Made by a program: the position numbers and the translations under genes | Shown here: positions 1 through 8,037 of the stretch, piece by piece | Layout of the letters: every line of letters starts with the position of its first letter | Position numbering within the stretch: the stretch's first letter is position 1 | NCBI GenBank assembly: GCA_964651435.1 | Contig: CAZYVU010000036.1 | Coordinates: forward strand, 1-30,865 | Direction: 5' to 3' | Source: CAZYVU01 sp964651435 | GTDB taxonomy: Bacteria; Desulfobacterota; Syntrophorhabdia; Syntrophorhabdales; CAYQXL01 | Length of the DNA: 30,865 bases | The notes under the pieces: generated by a model | What the model was told of the DNA's origin: nothing | Seen by the model: the letters and a program-made list of their open reading frames with translations, nothing else | The model's database searches: none

Positions 1-46
1 TCAGGGGGAGGAAGAGGAAGATGAAGGGGTAGGAGTTGAAGAGCAT
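1..46 (-). CDS. MBOAT O-acyltransferase, N-terminal fragment (cut by window edge)
   Basis: An ATG (complement of 44-46) opens a frame that runs off the left edge after 15 codons and reads MLFNSYPFIFLFLPL. This is the characteristic start of AlgI/DltB-like membrane-bound O-acyltransferases (MBOAT), which pass acyl groups across the membrane to extracellular polysaccharides. The start lies one base past the stop of the DUF2304 gene, so it is the last visible gene of the leftward glycan operon. Only the first membrane segment is visible, so catalytic residues cannot be checked. It would be a second MBOAT in the locus beside the complete one at 6571. Family assignment rests on the N-terminal signature alone, but this 15-residue pattern is distinctive. 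Confidence 0.72.
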   Translation of the reverse strand, partial: MLFNSYPFIFLFLPL

Positions 47-47
47 G

Positions 48-404
48 TTAGGGAATTTTCTTCTTTAACCGCTCCAGCTCACCTTCCAGTAGGGCATTCT
101 GCTGCGCCAGATCCTTCACCTGGTTTGTCAGTTTGGAGATAACGACGGAGAAGTGGAGGCTGATACCAACGAGAAAGAGGAAGGCGAGGAAAAATATGGT
201 GGAGATCTGATTCACGGCGCCGACGAGGTGGCTGATAAACCGGAGCAGGTCAAACCAGACCATCATAAGCACGATGACAATCCCCGTTATAAACCAAAGC
301 TGGGAATACTCCTCCCTTAGCTTGCGCCGTCTTACCAGCTCGATAATAAGCAAAAGCATACCGATGCTTATTACGAGAGCAACCACTTTTGTCCGAATGG
401 GCAT
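48..404 (-). CDS. DUF2304 family small membrane protein
   Basis: 118 residues with three predicted membrane segments (about 5-23, 34-55, 66-88) and a charged, probably coiled-coil tail (about 89-116). The basic loop after the first segment, RRRKLREEYSQLW, is the hallmark of DUF2304 (PF10066). These proteins commonly sit beside DPM1-like GT2 enzymes and are thought to help anchor or regulate them. Here the GT2 gene is directly upstream (stop at 424, 19 bases away), which fits. The start is supported by a strong AAGGAGG ribosome site (complement of about 411-417). The biochemical role is unknown; partnership with the GT2 is inference from order. Confidence 0.85.
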   Translation of the reverse strand: MPIRTKVVALVISIGMLLLIIELVRRRKLREEYSQLWFITGIVIVLMMVWFDLLRFISHLVGAVNQISTIFFLAFLFLVGISLHFSVVISKLTNQVKDLAQQNALLEGELERLKKKIP

Positions 405-423
405 AGAACCTCCTTTCAGAGCG

Positions 424-1167
424 CTACCGTCTCATAAGGGTCACGAAGATCGATAGAAACATCTTAAACATGTAATACAGGGGTTTGAGGCCGCTATGCA
501 TAGACTTCTTGTCGGGGTTTTCAAACATGCGCACCGGGACCTCGACGATGCGGAACCCCGAGCGGTGAAGCATGATGATCACATCGGCGTCAGGATAGTC
601 GGCGGGAAACTTCTCTCCAATAAAGCTTGAGAAAACGGCTCTTGTCATAGCCTGAAAGCCCGAGGTGGGGTCGGTGATGCGTTGCCGGATGATGAGCGCT
701 GTGATAGCCCTGAAGAGCGATATGCCGATCTTGCGGGCCAAGGGAACATCGTATGCAGCTTTTGGTGCCGCACCCCCGGTTCCGCCAAGGAAACGGGAGC
801 CTATGGCCACATCGGCCTCCCCTAAACGAATCGGCTCAAGCAGGACCCCGATGCAGGAGGAATCGTGCTGGCCGTCGCCGTCCATCTGCACAAGCACTTC
901 ATAGCCGGCCCGCGTGGCGAACCGGTATCCCGTCTGCAATGCGGCTCCGTAACCGAGATTGAAAGGGTGCCGGGCAACGGCCGCCCCGGCGCTGTAGGCG
1001 GCCCGGGCCGTTCCATCGGCCGACCCGTCATCGACAACCAAAATGTCGGCCTCGGGTATCTCCCGGCGAACCGATCCTATAACGCGGCCAATGCCTCTCT
1101 CTTCGTTATAGGCGGGGATAATGACGAGCGGTCTCAACCGTTCCCCCGGATCAACCAAGATATCCAA
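424..1167 (-). CDS. GT2 family glycosyltransferase, polyprenol-phosphate glycosyltransferase (DPM1-like)
   Basis: 247 residues with a GT-A fold. Visible motifs are PAYNEE (18-23), VVDDGS (44-49), LGYGAAL (71-77) and the metal/nucleotide-binding DGDGQH (96-101). The DPTSGFQAM segment is typical of dolichyl/undecaprenyl-phosphate sugar transferases, which move a sugar from an NDP-sugar to a polyprenyl phosphate at the cytoplasmic face. No GtrB-style C-terminal transmembrane pair is present. The neighbouring DUF2304 protein may supply membrane contact. The start overlaps the end of the AlkP-superfamily gene by 17 bases, suggesting translational coupling. A lipid-linked sugar donor for the GT39-like enzyme of the same operon is a reasonable but untested role. 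Confidence 0.88.
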   Translation of the reverse strand: MDILVDPGERLRPLVIIPAYNEERGIGRVIGSVRREIPEADILVVDDGSADGTARAAYSAGAAVARHPFNLGYGAALQTGYRFATRAGYEVLVQMDGDGQHDSSCIGVLLEPIRLGEADVAIGSRFLGGTGGAAPKAAYDVPLARKIGISLFRAITALIIRQRITDPTSGFQAMTRAVFSSFIGEKFPADYPDADVIIMLHRSGFRIVEVPVRMFENPDKKSMHSGLKPLYYMFKMFLSIFVTLMRR

Positions 1168-2815
1168 GGTTCTTAAGTTGTCTCTTCACATCCTCCTCAT
1201 CGTCGGCGGAGTAGGAGACGGCTTCGAGGCGACCATCTCCGCCGGCATCGGCGAAGCAAACGGGGTGGGCCGAGAGCCACTCTTCCGTAAAGCATTCCGT
1301 AGGGACCCTCCCATCCATATCGAGAGGCACGGGAACCCCCGAAAGATAGAGTATCGTTGGTGCAATGTCGTGGATGGCTATGGGGGAGAGGTTCGATATG
1401 GGTCTGGTTCCCTCCCCCCAAAGTACAAAGATCCCCCTCTTGCTGTGGCTTCCCGAACCGAGAAGCGCGTCGTCGAGGAGCCTGTTGGATGCGAACTCGA
1501 AGTCTCCCGGGTCTACGTATCCGCGCTTCGGTATGAAGACTATATCGGGCAAGAGGTGGAGGTAGTCTCCGTGATAGAGTTCTTCCCGGCGGTACACCTC
1601 ATCGACGATAGGTCCGATGCCGGATATCTCCATCCTGCCCAGCCTGCCGATGAGGTCTTCCCGTAGCCGGTCGTACGAGGGGTTCCCCACTCCGGCCGTA
1701 GACCCGTTCCCTCCCGGTATGTTGAGATATATCTGGCCGAAGCCCCCGAAGGCAAAGGCGGTCGTCCTTTCCCAGTCAACGTCGCCGTAGGAAAGGAAGA
1801 GCTTTCGGACGAGCGATTCCGCCGACTCGTTCCTCGGCACCTTCGCCGTCCAGTTAATGCAGCCGGTCTTCATGAGCAGGCGATAGAGGTTGGTTATCGT
1901 GAAGCCGTTACGGAAAGCCCAATACTTCAGCCGGGAACTGAAATCCTCCTTGGTGGCCACAAGACCCAGTTGGATGAGCCAGTTGTTGGTATAAAACTTC
2001 TTGTAAAAGGGATCTGCGCCGTGATCGGACATGATGATGACCCGCGTATCACCGTCGAGCCGTTTAAGATATTCAGCCAGGTACCCATCTATGCGCTCGT
2101 ATATCCGAAAAATCCCGTCGCCCCAGAGTTGCGCCTGCTTTTTGTCGTAGAGCGGATGGCTGGGATCGATAAATTTCCAGAAGGCGTGCTGCACGGTATC
2201 GGTCTCGCTGAATACGATGCAAAAGATATCCCATGCCGCCGTATCCATGAGGTGGCGGCTAGCCTTGAACCGTCTCTCAAGGCTTCTGAAAAGACCGTTC
2301 AAAAAGGCCTCTTCGTTCCCGGTCCGATAGAGGACATCTGTATAAACCCGGTATCCTCCGGTAACGTTGTCGATCTCCTCCTTCAGTGGTGCCGGATAGA
2401 TGAAGTCCTTGGCCGAGGGGGGCGTAAGCAGGCCCGTAATTATGGCACCGTCAATAGGCTTTGGGGGATAGGTGGCGGGAACGTTGATGGCCACGGACTT
2501 CTTGCCCGCCTGCGTCGCCATCTCCCATATGGTCGGAGCCTTGATTGAGGAAGAATTGACGAGAGACCACTCGGAGAGTCCCTTTTTCTTCGTGAACCAA
2601 TGAATGACGCCATGCTTTCCAGCGTTCTTCCCCGTCATGAACGACGGCCAGTTGGGCACCGTGACGGGGGGAAGCTCGACGGCCAGGTTGCCCGAGGAGC
2701 CCTCGGCCATAAGCCGTCCCATGGCGGGAAGGCGCCCCTCCTTCACCCAGGGACCGATGAGGTCAAGGGTGCCCCCATCCAAACCAATGATAAATACCTT
2801 GCCTGATGAACTCAT
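1151..2815 (-). CDS. Alkaline phosphatase superfamily phosphodiesterase/phosphotransferase (COG3379-like)
   Basis: 554 residues. AlkP-superfamily two-metal residues are visible: D13 in GLDGGTLD, probable nucleophile T52 in PPVTVPNWPSFMTG, D206 and H210 in SETDTVQH, D264/H265 in MSDHG, and H457 in GSHSKRG. The ending, VKRQLKNLGYLG, is common in this subfamily. No signal peptide or membrane segment is seen, so a cytoplasmic location is likely, unlike secreted phosphatases. The family hydrolyses or transfers phosphate mono/diesters; its substrate in glycan loci is not established. The gene lies between two GT2 genes in a single operon, so it may process a nucleotide- or lipid-phosphate intermediate of the glycan. 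Confidence 0.85.
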   Translation of the reverse strand: MSSSGKVFIIGLDGGTLDLIGPWVKEGRLPAMGRLMAEGSSGNLAVELPPVTVPNWPSFMTGKNAGKHGVIHWFTKKKGLSEWSLVNSSSIKAPTIWEMATQAGKKSVAINVPATYPPKPIDGAIITGLLTPPSAKDFIYPAPLKEEIDNVTGGYRVYTDVLYRTGNEEAFLNGLFRSLERRFKASRHLMDTAAWDIFCIVFSETDTVQHAFWKFIDPSHPLYDKKQAQLWGDGIFRIYERIDGYLAEYLKRLDGDTRVIIMSDHGADPFYKKFYTNNWLIQLGLVATKEDFSSRLKYWAFRNGFTITNLYRLLMKTGCINWTAKVPRNESAESLVRKLFLSYGDVDWERTTAFAFGGFGQIYLNIPGGNGSTAGVGNPSYDRLREDLIGRLGRMEISGIGPIVDEVYRREELYHGDYLHLLPDIVFIPKRGYVDPGDFEFASNRLLDDALLGSGSHSKRGIFVLWGEGTRPISNLSPIAIHDIAPTILYLSGVPVPLDMDGRVPTECFTEEWLSAHPVCFADAGGDGRLEAVSYSADDEEDVKRQLKNLGYLG

Positions 2816-2849
2816 GCCCTAATTCCAAAAACTGTATAGCATACTTGGA

Positions 2850-3884
2850 TCATTCCATGAAAGCAATATCCCGGGCGCTTATACCCGACTCTTTGAACCA
2901 TCTCCAAATCTCTCCGTTATCGACTTTTCGCGTGCGCTGGACCATGCGCCGCTTTCTTAGAATTCCACCGATGCCCAAAAATGCCGAGCCGTAGGCCCTT
3001 AAGAGTATGCCCAGAAGGGCTGTTGCCGAGTGCTGGCTCCTGAACCTACCTACCGCCCCCCGTCCAGTTAGGGCCCCGAGCGCCTGAAAGAAAAGACGAT
3101 AGCCCGTAAAGATGGGATTCAATAGGAGCAGCCAGATGGGAAAATTCTTCACGGCAACCCAAAGCCTGTTTCTTTCCACGTGAAAGGCCTTAAAGGGCGA
3201 ATACTTGGCGGTGGAGCCCGATCCCTTGTGGAGGATGACGGCCCGATGGGCATAGAGGCACCTCCATCCGGCCAGGCGCCCGCGCAGGCCAAGGTCTGTG
3301 TCCTCGCCGTAGGCAAAAAACTGCTCATCAAAGAGTCCTATCTCGTCGAGCATGCCCCTTCTGTACAGGGAGCCACAGCCTGCCGGAAAGAGTATCTCGC
3401 CGTCCTCGTCGTATTGGCCTCTGTCCCTTTCGAGGTGACCTTTTTGCCTGTTCAGCCCGTCCAGATACAAAAGTTGGCCGACGGCGTCGATGCGGCCTGG
3501 GTCGTCGTAGATCAATATTTTTGAGGCGCACATCCCAACATCCGGCCGCATCTCTGCGACCCTTACGAGCTCCCGCAGAAAATCCTTGTGAAGTACCGTA
3601 TCGTTGTTCACGAGAACAACATAGGTTCCCCGCGATATCCTTATGCCCTGGTTGTTGCCCTCGGCGAACCCGAGGTTGTCGCGGTTCTCGATAAGCGTGA
3701 GGCTGCCCCCGCTGCAGTTGCGGAGCCAATCAACGGACCCGTCCGTCGAGCCGTTGTCTACCACTACGACCTCGAAGCCAGTAAAGCTCTGCTCCCAGAT
3801 CGATCGAAAGCACTCCTCGAGGAAGTGTCTTCCGTTCCAATTGACGATAATCAAGGAGACCGTTACAGGCCCTTCCCTACCCAT
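2850..3884 (-). CDS. GT2 family glycosyltransferase (rhamnosyltransferase-like)
   Basis: 344 residues. The N-terminal GT-A domain shows VNWNG (14-18), VVDNGSTDGS (41-50), DNLGFAEGNN (69-78), NNDT at the DxD position (93-96) and the acceptor-side EDTD (194-197). This is the WbbL/COG1216 pattern of enzymes that add rhamnose or related sugars to lipid-linked glycans at the cytoplasmic face. The C-terminal third has hydrophobic stretches (about 240-300) that could associate with the membrane. The start overlaps the flippase-like gene by 8 bases; the next gene follows after 34 bases. The donor sugar cannot be predicted. Confidence 0.9.
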   Translation of the reverse strand: MGREGPVTVSLIIVNWNGRHFLEECFRSIWEQSFTGFEVVVVDNGSTDGSVDWLRNCSGGSLTLIENRDNLGFAEGNNQGIRISRGTYVVLVNNDTVLHKDFLRELVRVAEMRPDVGMCASKILIYDDPGRIDAVGQLLYLDGLNRQKGHLERDRGQYDEDGEILFPAGCGSLYRRGMLDEIGLFDEQFFAYGEDTDLGLRGRLAGWRCLYAHRAVILHKGSGSTAKYSPFKAFHVERNRLWVAVKNFPIWLLLLNPIFTGYRLFFQALGALTGRGAVGRFRSQHSATALLGILLRAYGSAFLGIGGILRKRRMVQRTRKVDNGEIWRWFKESGISARDIAFME

Positions 3885-4881
3885 CCGTCCCGACCCCCGC
3901 CCCGCCCCTCAGCCCTGTGCGAACCACCGTGGCGATGTGGGCCGCCAGTGCCGTTCCGACGACGGTGCAAGAGACAATAACCCTCTGCCCTACCACGAAG
4001 AGGAGAATCCGCTCCTCCGCCACGCCACCCAGCATAAGGGCCCCGTAAGTCCCCAGCTCAACGACGCCCAGCCCTCCGGGGGTAAGGCTGACCAGGAAAG
4101 CGGCCTGAACCAGGGGGACGACGAGGATGGCATGGAACCAGCTCAGCCCCGTACCGAAGGCCTGCCCCAGAAAATAGAATCGCATGACCATGCAGAGGTA
4201 TTTTATTATGCTGAGTGCCACAATGAGGGCTATTGCCGGCCTCCCGAAGGCCGCAGTTTCGAGTGGTGCCGATCCGCCATCGCCCATGCGCCGCCGGAGG
4301 AGGGGGATATGACGTAGAAGGCCGAAGGCCCACCGGTACGCCTTGACGATGAGGGCAATGGAGCGGCCGCCCAGCGCAAGAAAAACCAGAAAGGTGAGGC
4401 CCACAAGACAGAGGAGTGCCGCAACCGATTCCGGCCCATTGAGTATTCGACCGAAGTAAAGCAAGGATGTGAGCGCAAAGAGGCCGAAGACGAGGAGGTC
4501 AAAGGCTCTATCGAGCAAAACGGAAAAGAGACCGACCTCGGGGCCGAGAACCTTCGATTTATTCATGTAAAAGACCCGCAGGCCGGCGAGGCTAAGGTCC
4601 GTCGGCACCACCATGCCGACCACGTAGCTGTTCATGAGCCACCGAAAGAAATCGAGAAAGTCACCGGCCCGCCGGCCCCTCTCGTGGGCCACGATACCGA
4701 CGATTTCCATCCACCGGAGGTTGTGGGCCAGGGCGAAGAGAATGGTGCCGAGAGCCACAAAGACGACGGCCCGCCAATCGACAGAGGGGAGGCGCAGCAG
4801 GCTTCTCGCATCTCCGATCGCGAAAAGAAGACCGAGGAAGAGGATGCCAAGGAGCCATTGCAGTAGCAGTTTTCTCTTCAA
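3877..4881 (-). CDS. Flippase-like integral membrane protein (UPF0104 / LPG synthase TM-domain family)
   Basis: 334 residues, almost entirely membrane segments. Family hallmarks are SVLLDRAFDL (120-129) and PGGLGVVELG (268-277), as in the PF03706 'lysylphosphatidylglycerol synthase TM region' family that includes AglD-like proteins. It lacks the soluble aminoacyl-transfer domain of MprF, so it is not a lysyl-PG synthase. Members are proposed to flip glycolipids or support membrane glycosyltransferases. The start overlaps the upstream GT39 stop by four bases. A role in moving a lipid-linked glycan across the membrane is inferred from context. Confidence 0.85.
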   Translation of the reverse strand: MKRKLLLQWLLGILFLGLLFAIGDARSLLRLPSVDWRAVVFVALGTILFALAHNLRWMEIVGIVAHERGRRAGDFLDFFRWLMNSYVVGMVVPTDLSLAGLRVFYMNKSKVLGPEVGLFSVLLDRAFDLLVFGLFALTSLLYFGRILNGPESVAALLCLVGLTFLVFLALGGRSIALIVKAYRWAFGLLRHIPLLRRRMGDGGSAPLETAAFGRPAIALIVALSIIKYLCMVMRFYFLGQAFGTGLSWFHAILVVPLVQAAFLVSLTPGGLGVVELGTYGALMLGGVAEERILLFVVGQRVIVSCTVVGTALAAHIATVVRTGLRGGAGVGTDG

Positions 4882-6416
4882 TCCCGCCCCTCCCCCGCAA
4901 CGTGGAAGAGCAGGAGCCTCTCGTTGTCCTTTCGGTAATCAATCAAAAGCCGCATACCCCCGCGGGCCTGCCATTCCTTTAGAAAGGAGGGGACGAGTTC
5001 TTCATCCACAACGATATACCGCGCCCCCGATGACCTTGCCTCCGAAACCATGGCATCGTAGCCGGACCCCTTGGCGGGAACCCACTTCAATCCGGCATAG
5101 AACGCCTCGTGGGCCGAGTGGCTCAGCACAGAGCTCCCCTGCCCAATATTTACCTTCATCCAGAGGCCGAGTTCTCTGTTGATGGCCCGGTGCCCCCTGT
5201 CGTTGGATACAAAACCATAGACGCACAGACCTGCCAGCACCAAGGCCAGACAGAGGGTCTGGAGAGAGCCCATACTACGGGCCGGGAGGGCTTTTCTCCC
5301 GAGCCAAGCGGTTGCGCCATAGAAGCCGTAGGCGGCCCACGGGAGGGTAATGGGAATCATGTGGGCCGTATACCGCTGCGTGATCCAAAAGAAAGGCAGC
5401 ACGAAAGCAAAAAAGAAGGCGTGGTGCGACAGGAGATAGAGGTTTGCTTTCCAGGGCCACAGACCATTGACCTTCATAATGAACCCGACAATTGCGAAGA
5501 AAAAGAGCAAGGGGGTCAGGGCCTGCTGAAATTTGTTTAATGACTGAATGAGTCCCCATGCTGCCTTGCCTGCCAGCTTTGCCGGATCCTTGACAAGGGT
5601 GCCGATGTATACATCCTTCGGCTTGTCCCTCCTTGCCTTATTTTGTGTGACGGCGTTCTCCTTTGGGGTCCTGCTGCCGACGGAAATAGTGATCTTTTTC
5701 GAGAGGCCCCACTCTCCCGTTGTACTCCTGATGTGCAGAAGGTACGGTGAGGAGAAGGCTATAAAAGAGGCCAGGGCAAGCACCGCAAGCCCGATCCGGC
5801 TGACGGGCCCCCGTCGCCCCGCACGCGGACCGACCACCAGCATCCAGAAACAAAAGATGAAAAGTAGCGCCACCGCCTCGGGCCTGGTCAGGTAGGCCAT
5901 TGTGGTAAAGACGCCGAAAAGAATGGCAGAAGTGAACCGCCCCTTGTCCAGCCCGGCCCACCCACATAGAACGGCGCTGCACAGGAGGAGCCCGTAGAGC
6001 GTTTCAGTGAGCACAGAGCCGGAGTAAACGTAGAACGACGGCATAAAGGCGGCAAAGAGTGCTGCCGTGAAGGCCGATTTTGAATTGAAAAGCCTTCGTG
6101 TCAGAAAAAAAACGGGTATCGTCAGCAGCGTGCCGCAGAGACTCGAAACGATGAGTCCCGCTATTTCAAAATCTCCCGCAAGCCTACCAAAGAGGCCGAC
6201 CACCACCGGATAGAGCGGCTCCACCTCTCCTACCCCGAAGATGCCCTCGGCGGCCAATCTGGCTATACGCACATACTCGATGCCATCGTTGTGAATGACC
6301 TCAGGCCAGATGACGAGGGGTAGCCGCCAAAAGGCAGCGGCCGCCAAGGCTACGAGGAGGCGAAGGCGGTCCCTCGCCGGCCCTTCATCGCAGAAAAGAG
6401 AAGTTATGCTGTTCAT
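4878..6416 (-). CDS. GT39/ArnT-like integral membrane glycosyltransferase
   Basis: 512 residues with about ten membrane segments. The first extracytoplasmic loop carries HNDGIEY (42-48), whose acidic residues D44 and E47 match the catalytic loop of GT-C enzymes such as ArnT and PMT. SGSVLTETLYG (132-142) and YLTRPEA also match the family. These enzymes transfer a sugar from a polyprenyl-phosphate donor to lipid, protein or glycan on the outer face. The C-terminal part (about 410-512) is a soluble domain, as in many GT39 proteins. It is the first gene of the leftward operon; the DPM1-like GT2 downstream could make its donor. Acceptor unknown. Confidence 0.88.
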   Translation of the reverse strand: MNSITSLFCDEGPARDRLRLLVALAAAAFWRLPLVIWPEVIHNDGIEYVRIARLAAEGIFGVGEVEPLYPVVVGLFGRLAGDFEIAGLIVSSLCGTLLTIPVFFLTRRLFNSKSAFTAALFAAFMPSFYVYSGSVLTETLYGLLLCSAVLCGWAGLDKGRFTSAILFGVFTTMAYLTRPEAVALLFIFCFWMLVVGPRAGRRGPVSRIGLAVLALASFIAFSSPYLLHIRSTTGEWGLSKKITISVGSRTPKENAVTQNKARRDKPKDVYIGTLVKDPAKLAGKAAWGLIQSLNKFQQALTPLLFFFAIVGFIMKVNGLWPWKANLYLLSHHAFFFAFVLPFFWITQRYTAHMIPITLPWAAYGFYGATAWLGRKALPARSMGSLQTLCLALVLAGLCVYGFVSNDRGHRAINRELGLWMKVNIGQGSSVLSHSAHEAFYAGLKWVPAKGSGYDAMVSEARSSGARYIVVDEELVPSFLKEWQARGGMRLLIDYRKDNERLLLFHVAGEGRD

Positions 6417-6441
6417 AGGGGTTTCTCAACCGATTGGCCAT

Positions 6442-6471
6442 AGTTTATTACAGGCAGGGCCTTCTGTCCAA
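6442..6471 (-). promoter_or_regulatory. Possible sigma-70 promoter for the leftward glycan operon
   Basis: On the minus strand TTGGAC (complement of 6466-6471) is followed after 18 bases by TAAACT (complement of 6442-6447), upstream of the GT39 start at 6416. The -10 match is only partial, so this is weaker than the rightward promoter in the same gap. Confidence 0.35.
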
Positions 6472-6493
6472 GACATTCGACGGCCGGTAAAAC

Positions 6494-6522
6494 TTGTAAC
6501 GGCGCCGTCGTTCTGCTACAAT
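6494..6522 (+). promoter_or_regulatory. Sigma-70 promoter for the rightward MBOAT operon
   Basis: TTGTAA (6494-6499) and TACAAT (6517-6522) are separated by exactly 17 bases, giving a predicted transcript start near 6529 and a leader of about 40 nt before the ATG at 6571. The only other gene start at this gap points the opposite way. Confidence 0.6.
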
Positions 6523-6570
6523 TCCCTCTAATTCAGTGGCCCTATAAGCCGGTATATCATAAGGTTTCCC

Positions 6571-8034
6571 ATGGATTTCTATTCATTCGAATACGCCATA
6601 TTCCTATCCGTTGCCGCCATCCTCCTCTTTCGCGTTGCCCCCCGGTTTAACTGGGCGGTCATCCTCGCCGCCAGCATCTATTTCTACGCATCCCTTGAGC
6701 CCGCCCATCTCGTTTTTCTCGGGGCAATGACGCTAAGCACCTACCTTTCCGGCAGGAAAATGGCCGAAGCGGCTTCGCAAAGGGTCAGAAAGAAGTGGTG
6801 TGCCTATAACTGCGTCTTTGTCCTTGGGCTCCTTTTCCTGTGCAAGTACCTCGCCTTTTTCTTCGCCGCCCTCGAGGATACGGCGCACCTTCTCGGATTT
6901 ACCCTGCAGGTGCCGCAGGCAGGCATGCCCCTCCCCGTCGGCATTTCCTTCTATGCCTTTCTTGCAGTCAGTTATTCCGTCGATCTTTATCGCCGCAATA
7001 TTGAAGCAGAACTTCACCTCGGCCGATTCGCGTGTCACGTCGCATTTTTTCCCAAGATACTTGCAGGCCCCATAGAGAGGGCCAAGAACCTTCTGCCGCA
7101 ACTCCATGACGTCCAGCGCTTTGATTGGGCCCGGACGACCAATGGGCTCAAGCTTATCGTGTGGGGCATCTTCAAGAAGGTCGTTGTGGCTGACCGGCTC
7201 GCACGGTTTGTCGATACCGTGTACCAGCATCCCGAGGACCACTCCGGGCTGACAATCGCCATCGCCATCGTCTTCTATTCCTTTCAGATATACTACGATT
7301 TCTCCGGATACACGGATATCGCCATAGGTTCTTCTCAGGTCCTCGGCTTCAGACTCATGGACAATTTCGACCGGCCCTATTCGGCCCTTTCTGTGGGGGA
7401 GTTTTGGCGGCGGTGGCACATCTCTCTCTCGACGTGGCTCCGCGACTATCTTTATGTCCCCTTGGGGGGCAACCGCGTCGGCAGACTCCGCCGCTCCCTG
7501 AACGTACTCATCGTCTTCTTCGTCTGCGGCCTTTGGCATGGGGCCAACTGGACCTTCGTGGTCTGGGGGCTTCTCCATGGCATATACATCGCCGGAGGAG
7601 CCCTTACCGCCCCAATCCGCCAGCGCATTGCCTCGGCCGTCGGGGTTGCCTCCCTCCCAGGCCTGCGGCGAGCCATTCGGGTTGGCCTGACGTTCACCCT
7701 GGTAGCATTAGCCTGGGTTTTCTTCCGGGCCACCAGCGTCACGCAGGCGCTTTCAGTTCTCGGAGGGCTTTTTTCGGGGTGGACAGGCCTTGCTGCTCCA
7801 GGCGGCCTTGAAAAGGCCGTCTTCTTTGGGTTGCCTAAACTTGAGCTGTTCGTAGCCCTTGGTGCCCTCCTATTCTCGTGGCTTTTCCACCGGCTCGAAT
7901 CTCACGATCGGATGCGGGCCATGCTGGCCGCGCGACCCTTAGCCCTACGCTGGACAGTCTACTACGTTCTCATTCTCGCCGTTCTTGTTCTGGCCGCGCC
8001 GGGTTCCGAATCATTCATCTATTTTCAGTTCTGA
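6571..8034 (+). CDS. MBOAT family O-acyltransferase (AlgI-like)
   Basis: 487 residues, usual for AlgI/PatA-type MBOATs, with many membrane segments. Signatures are PVGISFYAF (122-130), GPIER (167-170), YYDFSGYTDIAIG (241-253), EFWRRWHISLSTWLRDY (277-293) and the catalytic-site histidine H323 in GLWHGANWTF, with a second histidine H337 in WGLLHG. The family moves acetyl or other acyl groups from the cytoplasm to a periplasmic acceptor, usually with an SGNH partner. The next gene, three bases downstream, encodes such a partner. AAGG precedes the ATG by six bases. It first transfers acyl to its partner or directly to glycan; which applies here is unknown. Confidence 0.93.
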   Translation: MDFYSFEYAIFLSVAAILLFRVAPRFNWAVILAASIYFYASLEPAHLVFLGAMTLSTYLSGRKMAEAASQRVRKKWCAYNCVFVLGLLFLCKYLAFFFAALEDTAHLLGFTLQVPQAGMPLPVGISFYAFLAVSYSVDLYRRNIEAELHLGRFACHVAFFPKILAGPIERAKNLLPQLHDVQRFDWARTTNGLKLIVWGIFKKVVVADRLARFVDTVYQHPEDHSGLTIAIAIVFYSFQIYYDFSGYTDIAIGSSQVLGFRLMDNFDRPYSALSVGEFWRRWHISLSTWLRDYLYVPLGGNRVGRLRRSLNVLIVFFVCGLWHGANWTFVVWGLLHGIYIAGGALTAPIRQRIASAVGVASLPGLRRAIRVGLTFTLVALAWVFFRATSVTQALSVLGGLFSGWTGLAAPGGLEKAVFFGLPKLELFVALGALLFSWLFHRLESHDRMRAMLAARPLALRWTVYYVLILAVLVLAAPGSESFIYFQF

Positions 8035-8037
8035 GCT

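Noticed and set aside
1970..2548. 192-codon open frame antisense to the AlkP-superfamily gene
   Set aside because: Shadow frame; the opposite strand has intact metal-site motifs.
6733..7578. 281-codon open frame antisense to the MBOAT gene
   Set aside because: It lies wholly within a gene with complete catalytic motifs, its translation has no recognisable domain, and such antisense frames are expected from GC-biased codon use.
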